Below are positions 9,964-17,242 of a stretch of 64,000 nt of DNA, piece by piece. The first letter of the stretch is position 1. The number at the start of each line of letters is the position of its first letter. The DNA is from Prasinococcaceae sp. CCMP 1430. Taxonomy: Eukaryota; Prasinodermophyta; Palmophyllophyceae; Prasinococcales; Prasinococcaceae. Under the pieces are notes generated by a model that saw nothing but the letters and a program-made list of their open reading frames with translations, did not search any database and had not been told where the DNA came from. The DNA is taken from NCBI GenBank assembly GCA_013416795.1, contig RQSC01000033.1, positions 284,109 through 348,108 of the forward strand, read 5' to 3'. Position numbers and translations under genes: made by a program.

Positions 9964-10747
9964 TCGCCCGCTGCCGACGAGGTCTCGGCCTCCGCCCCCG
10001 CCGCGGGGGGAGCGGCCACAGACGCGCCACCGCTCATGGCGGCGCCGCCCCCCTCCCTCCGCCGCGCGCGCGCTCTGCCGCCGCCCCCGCTTTCGCGCGC
10101 TTTTTTCCGCGCGCGCAACGCATACAAAATCTCCGTCGGTGCATCGATGGGAGATCACATTGAAGGCGCGGCGGATGATGAAACCCTTCAGCGCAGTCCC
10201 ACACCACACGCCCGTCCCACACCGATCAAATGATAGAAAATCTCACGCGCAACGAAACGCGAGAGCGCGGCTCGCAACGACCCCGAGGCGGAAATTCATG
10301 GGGGAAATCCCGTCGCCAACCGAAGACAAAAATGCGAGCCGCTGTCTGTTTGCTCCCGCGCAATTCCGCGAAGCTTCCAGAGAGACCGGCGGAGGCCGGA
10401 AGCGCCCGCGCTGCGTTCCACGTCGGATGAGGAGAAGCGTACCATCGATTCGGTGCGAAAAGTCAGAGCAGCTCGCGCGGACGCAGTAGCGCGCGACGGG
10501 ACGGATCAAATCGCTGGTATCCGGCCACTCGTGCGAGAGGCACAGCGCGCGACGCGAGACGCGTCGCGGATTCGCAGCACGGCCCGATGCCGTGTGCCAG
10601 CAGCTGACTTTTGTTTGTGCCTGGCTGACTTCGCTCGCGTGTTACGGTTCGGGTGCGCGTCGGACCGTTGGCGTCCTCGCATCACACAGGCGCTCACGAC
10701 AAGGCACAAGGCTTGGCGGCATCTGTCATCCGTCTACTTTGTGTCCC
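9964..10747. promoter_or_regulatory. Spacer: cyclase promoter and PSI-protein 3' end
   Basis: No supported gene. A comparatively AT-rich stretch at about 10110-10260 (ACAAAATCTCCG, CATCGATGGGAGATCACATTGAAG) is probably the cyclase promoter/5' UTR. The remainder next to 10748 should hold the 3' UTR of the PSI-like gene. Confidence 0.4.
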
Positions 10748-11533
10748 CTAGCTAGACGGGGCGGGGTGTGGCGCTGGCGCGGGGCTGGCAGCGCCGCTGC
10801 CAGGGTGGGGCAGCTCGGAGCAGCTCGGCGCCGGCGGGTCCGCCCGCGTGTAGCACGTGGGCCCGGCGACGCACTCCGCCCTGCAGTTGCCCTCCTGGTA
10901 CACGCACCCGTTGGCCACGCACATGTTGCACATGCCCCGGAAGTCGCCCACCATGAACGACGCCGCAGCCCACACGCCGGCGCAGAACTCCTCGGTGGCA
11001 GCGGTATCGGACGAGCCGCCGAGCTCGGCGCAGGCCGGCGCCGGTGCCTCAGCCTGGTAGCACGTGGCCTGGAAGTCGCCCAGCGGGCCGAACGAGCACT
11101 CCGCCCTGCACTCGCCCTCCTGATAGACGCATCCGCTGCTCACGCACATGTCACACATCGCCTCGGAGGCACCCGCCTCGAACTTTGCCACAGACCAGAC
11201 GTCGCCGCAGAACTCCTGGGTCTGTGGGCACGTGCCCGGCATCGTGTAGCACGACACGTCCTGGACGAAGCATCCTTCGTCGCACCCGCCCAACGCGGGC
11301 GTCCACGCTTTCCCAGCGCCCACGCACGCCTCGCAGGTGTCGAAGAAGAGGGCGTCCCCCTCGGGCGCGCCCTCGGAGGAGAGCATCGGCTCTTCCGCCG
11401 CATTCGCAGCGCACGCGCCCCCAACGAGCGCGAGCGCGAGCGCCGCGCCTGCCGCGAGGAGGAGCGGCCCGACGGCGAGCACGCCCCGCGGCCGCCCTGC
11501 CAGGCGCCCCGCCGCCGCCGTTGCCGTTGCCAT
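10748..11533 (-). CDS. Secreted Cys-rich protein with three PSI-like repeats
   Basis: Secretory protein of 261 aa in one exon, of unknown role. The N-terminus (GVLAVGPLLLAAGAALALAL) is a clear signal peptide or anchor. Three Cys-rich units follow. The first reads CEACVGAGKAWTPALGGCDEGC; the second and third are near-identical duplicates: MCDMCVSSGCVYQEGECRAEC and MCNMCVANGCVYQEGNCRAEC (each one residue over a 20-residue core). Each ends in a nearby CY. The CxxCxxxxGCxY…C spacing resembles PSI (plexin-semaphorin-integrin) cystine knots. Segments between them contain FCGDVW and FCAGVW, showing that a longer unit of about 90 residues was duplicated. The C-terminus is Pro/Ala-rich with no second membrane span, so the protein is probably secreted or cell-surface. 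Confidence 0.72.
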   Translation of the reverse strand: MATATAAAGRLAGRPRGVLAVGPLLLAAGAALALALVGGACAANAAEEPMLSSEGAPEGDALFFDTCEACVGAGKAWTPALGGCDEGCFVQDVSCYTMPGTCPQTQEFCGDVWSVAKFEAGASEAMCDMCVSSGCVYQEGECRAECSFGPLGDFQATCYQAEAPAPACAELGGSSDTAATEEFCAGVWAAASFMVGDFRGMCNMCVANGCVYQEGNCRAECVAGPTCYTRADPPAPSCSELPHPGSGAASPAPAPHPAPSS

Positions 11534-11755
11534 CGTCCCGCCCCCGCGTGTCCCCGCCCCCCTCGCCGCGACACCTGCCGCCGCACGCGAGCGAGGAGGG
11601 CAGCCAACCCGGGCGGCCGCTTCGACCCCCTCAACCTCGCCGAGTCGGGCGACCTCGAGCGCGCGCGCTCTGGCGCCGCCCCGCCCCACCCGCCCCGAGC
11701 CCGCGAGGGCTCCCCGTCGGGCCTCGCTCAAAACGCCGCCTGCCACCTGGCAGCA

Positions 11756-11882
11756 GTGCGTGTGTGTGTGTGTGTGTGTGTGGTGCCTCTGTGTGTGCCT
11801 GTGTGTGCGTGTGTGTGGTGTGCCTCTGTGTGTGTGTGTGTGTGTGCCTGCCTGTGTGTGCGTGCGTGTGTGTGTGTGTGCA
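11756..11882. repeat. Interrupted (GT)n microsatellite
   Basis: About 125 bp of GT/TG repeats broken by GCC/GGT variants. It lies in the divergent spacer and is the second large CA/GT block in the window. Confidence 0.93.
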
Positions 11883-12023
11883 TGCACATGAGCTGCTCGC
11901 TCGCGCTGGCCTGGGCTACGACTACGACCTCGCATGGACAGTTGGCTGTTTCCAAGGTGGCAAACTTTTTCTTGTACGCGTTTGGGATACGGTCGTGGTC
12001 AAGGTCTGTGGTCGGTGTCGATG

Positions 12024-12048
12024 TTAGGGTAAATGAGTTAGGGTTTAG
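12024..12048. promoter_or_regulatory. Telomere-like cluster TTAGGGT…TTAGGGTTTAG
   Basis: Two plant-telomere-like units 14 bp apart, about 160 bp upstream of the SEL1L-like start and within the divergent spacer. Confidence 0.45.
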
Positions 12049-12200
12049 TTAGGAGTGGCACCTCCCTCGTGCGAATTGCGCGCTGGCGGGCGAGCCCACT
12101 GCGCGTGCGCTGCGTGGCGCCCTGAGGGGGGGGGGGAGAGTGCGGCCCTCCCCCGCCCCGTATCTCCTCGACCGGACGCACGCCGCGCACGTAGTGGGCC

Positions 12201-15200
12201 ATGGCGCCGCGAATGGGGCGCGCGGTCGGGGCGGCGGCGGTGGCGGCGGCCGCCGCCGCCGCACGTGGCAAAGCCTCGCCACCAGCTCGTCGAGCTTGCC
12301 GCGTGCCTCGCGCTGTGTTGCGCCGCGGCGGGAGCTGGGACGGAGGCACCACCGCCCGCGGACGGGGCGGTCGCAGCGGGCGTGCTCGCGCTGGGGGCCG
12401 AGCACGCGCACGTGGTGCCGCACGCGGCACTGAGGGACGCCGTTGCGCTCCAAGGCGCGGCCGTGGAGTTCACGCTCGCGTTCGCCGTGCTGCTTCCGGT
12501 CGGTGCGAGGGAGCGCGACCACGACAGCAGGGGTGAAGCGCACGAGCGGCAATTCCGAAGCCTGCTCTTCAAGGTGCGCATCGACGCCCTCTCACTCGCG
12601 CCGGCTGTGCGAGCAGGGACGCGCGTGCACTCGCGCTCTCGCTGACGAGCGCGTGTCACTGCTCGCCCGCCCGAACGCCCGAGCGCAGGGCTCCTCCGAT
12701 GCCGACAGAACGCCATCCATGTGGCTGCTGCCGAACGAGGACCGCCTGACGTTCCGGGTCAGCACAACGCGATGGCGGGAGGCTTGGGGCACGTCGGTCG
12801 CGGAGCTCTCACCGCGCGAATGGCACAGAGTCGTCTTCGTGGGCAGGGCGCACGGCGTGCTCGAGCTGTACATCAACGGCGCCCTCGACTCGCGCCAAGC
12901 GGTGGAGGGCGAAGTCGTGGGCAACTCGGGTCCTCTGCGACTAGGCAGGAGCGGCCCCGAGGGCGCCGGCGCGCTGCTCGCAGACGTGCGGCTGTCTGGA
13001 CGCGCGTGGAGCGAGGGCGAAGTGGCTGCCGACGCGAACGCCGTGCTGTCCCGCCTCACCAGTTCGGGTGCGGTGCTGGATGTATCAGCGATTCTTGGAA
13101 GCGTGTCGCCCGGCGACGGAGGAGGAACCTCGTTGCGTCGGCAAGTTCTCGGCAAGCCCGAGCCGCCGGCGCCAGTGCCGCTGGGGGCGCGTGCTCGCGC
13201 GGCGTGCCTGCGCACTGGCGAGGAGGCCCTTTCATCAGCGCCAGGGGAGCGCTTCGTCGTCGAATGCCCAGCGCTGTGTCGAAAGGCGGCGTTTGGCTTG
13301 GCCACGGTGGCGTGGCCGCTCGGAGGGCCCGACATCTCCGCCGCGGCCCGCAGCGGAGACGGAGACGCACCCGCGCCGGTGCGCACGCACGCGCATTCGT
13401 TTGCACTGAATTCGTCCGTGTGCGGCGCGGCCGAGCGCCTCCGCCGCCTCCAGCAAGACGAGCGGGCGGGGCGCGAGGAAGTCAGGGGTGAGCAGGAGGC
13501 CTTGGACGACCCCGCCAAGGCATCGGCGGCGATGCTTGACCATTCGGCCGTGGCAGAGGATTTCCCGCTAGCAGTCACTGCAGAAATTGATGGCAGCGAG
13601 CTGCGTGTGCACGAGTGCGTAGAAATGGATGCGGACGCGCTGAAATTGGAGGCGTCCGGCGCATCGACAGCCGCGGATGTGCATGAATTGGCTCGTCGTC
13701 ACGGACGCTCGCCCCTCGCCGAGGTCGCCCTGGCGCGACCAACGTACTCCCACGGCGGTGGAGGCGTGCCATTTGCGCTATCGCGCCGCGACGAGGATGG
13801 GGAGGATGCATCTGTCGCGCAAGAGGTGTGGTGGAGGATCCAAACCGGCAGCACGCCGACCCCAGTGGAAGTATCCGATGCGCTCGAAGCTGCTCAGGTT
13901 CCGCCACTGGCCTCGGCTGCAGTGTGGCACTCTCTCGCCGAGGCGGCGGAGCACGTCACTGATGCGGAGTACGCCCAAGCACGCGCGTCCTGGGCACTAC
14001 TGAGCGCGGCATCGTTCGGGGACGCCAGCGCAAATTTGGCACTGGGGTGGCGCACCATGCGCGACGAGGAGGGCGACTGTGAGAGCGCGCTCTTCTACTT
14101 CGTGCGAGGTGCCAAGCAAGCGCGTGAGGAGTGGGCTCGGCCAGGCCAGCAGCGTATCATGGAGGGTGTGCTGCTGTCCGAATCGCTGCGGCAGGTCAGG
14201 CGTGACGACAAGGCAGAAGGCGACGACCGCGCGGAGGCGCTCGCTATGGCTTCCAACGGAGGCAAGGGCGACACTGACGCCACTATGGAACTCGCCAGAC
14301 GCTACTACTTCGGGACGAACGGCTTTGCGAGGGACCACGCGCGCGCTCGTCGGTTGTACCTGGCAGCGTGGGCGCACTGCAGCTTCGTGCCCGCGGGCAT
14401 TGCCGCAGCTAAGATGGCCTTCAAGGGCGAGGTATGTGATGTTTGCCGTCTTCGTATTCTCCTGGATGCGCCGCGACTCGCGCGCGCGCGTTATGGCAGA
14501 GTCTCCCCAGCTACCTCGCACAGCGAAGATGCATTCGCAGCGCTAACGTGGCTGGCCGCGCCCCCTGTCTTGACGCGAGCGCACCCAGGGCGGCGACAAG
14601 GACCACGTCATGGCCAGAGAGCTCTTCGAGGAGGGCGCCTCGCACAACAACTCGGATGCGCTAGTTGGGCTTGCCGCGCTCATATTTGCGAGCGACGAGG
14701 GCCCGGAGGCGCTTGCTTTGTTCGAGCGCGCGGCCGGGTTGGGGGCGGCCGATGGTGCCTCCAACGCAGGCCTCATCCTCAGGGGCGGGCTCAAGGGCGT
14801 GCAGCACGACCTGCACAAGGCACGCGCGTACTTTGGCCAGTGCGCAAGCAAGGGCAATTTCGTTTGCCTGCACGAGCTAGGCCAGATGGAAGCGCTGGCC
14901 GAAGGAGGGGCGCGGGACTGCGAGGCCGCCGTGAATCATCTGCGCGCCGTGAATGAGGTGGGGCCGTGGTCTGAACGATTGAAGAGTGGACTGAAAGCCT
15001 TCACGGCGTCAGACACAAAGAAGGCTCTTTGGGAATACGACCAACTGGCACGAGCGGGATACGCGAGTGCATTGCACAACGCGGCATGGCTCAGGTATGA
15101 GGGACGTCTCCCAGGAGGCGGAAGTGCTGGGGGAGCTCTCGGTGAGCTGGCGCGTGCCATGCCGCATGCGCCCGCCGCGTCACCTTTGCGCGCTGCGGAG

Positions 15201-15701
15201 GCCGCGGCGCGCGAGTGGGACGCCGCCAAGAATCTGCCCGCAAAGCAAGGCGCCTTCCTTCACGCAGCAGTCGCGGAGAGCCTCCTGCGCGGGCGCAGCG
15301 CCAACGCAGATGCGGGTGCTGTCTCCTCGGCGCTCGACAGGATCCTCCACGGCGGTGGCGACGTCATCGATCCCGTCATTCGGCGCGCTGTTCATCACTA
15401 CCGGATCAGCAAGGAGCTCGGCGGCGACACAGCCGCGTACGTGCTGTGTGACCTTGCTCACGGGCTCTACGATGCTAGCTCAAACGCCGAGGCGTGCTAC
15501 CTGCAGGCCGCGCGCGACCAGGACGCCAGCCGGCTGGCGGTGGCACTCGCAGTCGCGCGCATTCGCATGCTACGCGCAGTGCAGGCGGCCACGCGCGCGG
15601 CAGAGGCGCGTGGCGTGAGCGCCGCGCATGCCATCGTCGGCGCCGCTTGCACCGCAGTTGTGCTGCTCTTCGGGAGAGCCCTTCACCAGCGCCACCGATA
15701 A
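12201..15701 (+). CDS. SEL1L/Hrd3-like Sel1-repeat protein with N-terminal LamG/ConA-like domain
   Basis: Probable ER-membrane ERAD scaffold, partner of the HRD1 ubiquitin ligase. Coding exons: one ending at 12573, then 12689-14431 and 14589-15701, all phase 0. A secretory leader (AACLALCCAAAGAG) is followed by a LamG/ConA-like fold split by intron 1 (EFTLAFAVLLP … RSLLFK | … MWLLPNEDRLTFRVST, EWHRVVFVGRAHGVLELYING, LRLGR). A linker rich in Glu/Ala precedes Sel1 repeats (for example MELARRYYFGTNGFARDHAR and GLILRGGLKGVQHDLHKARA). The segment PWSERLKSGLKAF … GYASALHNAAWL closely resembles the SEL1L/Hrd3 motif RWSERL…GYEVAQSNAA. A C-terminal hydrophobic stretch (AHAIVGAACTAVVLLFGRAL) is a membrane anchor. 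The 5' end is uncertain: the ATG at 12201 is one frame off the leader, needing a tiny intron or a base error near 12225-12290. Confidence 0.83.
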
Positions 15702-16139
15702 TTACACGCTGTTCTCATTGCCACCGCTGTAGCCGAACGATGTTAGGATGCTCAGCACGTACTGCTCCGCGCGGGCGTCGCCACGCCTCGCGGCCGCGAG
15801 GGCGGCCTCGTATCCTTGCGCGTACTCGCCGAGGAACAAATACCACCAGACGCAGACGCCTGCCGCGGCCGCGCCAGTGAGCCACCACGCGTGAAAGAGC
15901 GTCTCAAGCCCCCCGACCACGCCGACCCCCGAACACACTATCGTCCATGGCTGGCACCACGGCGGCTTCGCCTCCCACACGCTGTCGGGAGCGTCGCCGA
16001 GCGTGAGCGCCAGCCGTTGCGCCCCAAGCGCCGCGCGTTCGCCCTCGCCCCCGCCCGCGCCCTCGCACGCGGCAGCCCTCGCACGCCGCATGCGCGGCTG
16101 CCGCGCGCCCCGCGCGCGCGCCCCCAATGCAGCGCACAT
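15702..16139 (-). CDS. Small plastid-type membrane protein with KPPWCQPW motif
   Basis: Predicted 145-aa protein. The first ~50 residues are Ala/Arg/Gly-rich with no acidic run, as expected of an organelle transit peptide. The mature part begins DSVWEAKPPWCQPWTIVCSG and has two hydrophobic spans (WTIVCSGVGVVGGLETLFHA and LTGAAAAGVCVWWYLFLGEY). From memory, KPWWCQPWSI is the hallmark of a small cyanobacterial/chloroplast membrane-protein family of unknown function (DUF6737-like); this is the best single sign that the organism has a plastid. A short C-terminal tail (YEAALAAARRGDARAEQYVL) is amphipathic. Its stop codon directly touches that of the SEL1L-like gene, and it is divergent from the NUDCD2-like gene. 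Start chosen at the ATG nearest the transit-like region; the open frame continues to 16661 without another ATG that looks coding. Confidence 0.68.
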   Translation of the reverse strand: MCAALGARARGARQPRMRRARAAACEGAGGGEGERAALGAQRLALTLGDAPDSVWEAKPPWCQPWTIVCSGVGVVGGLETLFHAWWLTGAAAAGVCVWWYLFLGEYAQGYEAALAAARRGDARAEQYVLSILTSFGYSGGNENSV

Positions 16140-16450
16140 CGGGAACGGAGGAGGTCGCGCGCCCCGCCTCGCCCCTCGCCGGCCTCGGCCACCGCGGCCG
16201 CCGCCTCCGCTGTGGCGCACATGCGTGCGCCGGATTGCAAGCCCCCGACCAAATTCGGGGCGATTGGATTGCGCGGGTGCGCACGCGTGGCGTGTCACAC
16301 ACGCACGCGGCGGTGCGCAGCTGTGGCGCGGCCGCGCTTCGAGGGGTCGCGCCTCACGCACGGCGCGGTCTCGCCCCTGTGGCCCGAGCGGCCCGCCCGG
16401 ACGGGTCCGGCGCGCCGGCGTGCCGGTCGGCCGGCGAACGACGCCGCCCG
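16140..16450. promoter_or_regulatory. Short divergent promoter region
   Basis: The 311-bp spacer between the plastid-type gene and the NUDCD2-like gene is the shortest divergent spacer in the window. It includes an AT-richer patch around 16235-16270 (CCAAATTCGGGGCGATTGGATT) and nothing else notable. Confidence 0.4.
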
Positions 16451-17085
16451 ATGAGCACGGACAGGCTGGTGCCGGCGGCCGAGGAGCGGCACGCGTTCTT
16501 GCACGGCGGTACGCGCCACGCGCGGGGCGCCGCGCCGGTGCTCGCCCAGCTCGGGCGCTCGCGCCCGCTCGCCTGCTCGATTGCTTGAGCGCGTCGCTGA
16601 CGCGCTCGCGCGATTGCTGCTGCCGTCGTCGCCGCCGCCGCGATGCGCCAGGGCGCACCATCTACGAGTGGGAGCAGACCATCGAGGAAGTCAGCGTTTA
16701 CATCCGCACGCCGCCTGGTGCGCGCGCGGCCGACCTTGACGTGCGCATTGGCGCGAGTTCGCTCTCGGTTGGTATCAAGGGCAATCCGAACCCCTACCTG
16801 CAGCATGACACCTTCGCGCCAGTGGTAACCGGCGACTCGACGTGGACGCTCGATGGCACGGAGCTGTGCATCACGCTCGCCAAGGCGCGTCAGGGCGAGC
16901 CGTGGACTGCTGTGTTTGCGGGTCACGAGGGCACCATGAGCGGCGCTGCCGAGCAGGCTGAGCGCAAGCGCTTGCTTCTCGAGCGCTTTCAGGCGGAACA
17001 TCCGGGCTTCGACTTCTCTGGGGCGGAGATGAGCGGCGAGGCGCCCGACGCGCATACGTTCATGGGTGGCTTTGAGCGCCAGTGA
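16451..17085 (+). CDS. NUDCD2: NUDCD2-like CS-domain co-chaperone
   Basis: Small cytosolic CS-domain protein of the NudC family, which in animals acts with Hsp90 in dynein/LIS1 function. Two exons (16451-16508 and 16652-17085) join in phase 1 to give 163 aa, matching human NUDCD2 (157 aa). After MSTDRLVPAAEERHAF and the spliced HGGRTIYEWEQTIEEVSVYI comes the CS beta-sandwich (PPGARAADLDVRIGASSLSV, TWTLDGTELCITLAKA). The C-terminus carries the family hallmark LERFQAEHPGFDFSGAE, almost identical to NUDCD2 LERFQKENPGFDFSGAE. The 143-bp intron has donor GGCG|GTACGC and acceptor CGCCAG|GG. Confidence 0.92.
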
Positions 17086-17242
17086 GTGGCGCCGATTCTG
17101 TCAAAAACGTGTACATTACCCTTTGTCACAAGGACGGCGCCCCCGCCGCCGCCGCGCGCCGCTGGACTCGTCGTTGCCGTCGGCGAGCTCCACACGGAGC
17201 GCCATGACATACATGGACGGGAGCGGTATAAAGGTTCTTCTC

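Larger units (their letters stand above)
11534..12200. promoter_or_regulatory. Divergent promoter region, PSI-protein and SEL1L-like genes
   Basis: Head-to-head spacer containing a GT-dinucleotide block (11756-11882) and a TTAGGG/TTTAGGG cluster (12024-12048) in a small AT-richer island. No gene seen. Confidence 0.5.
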
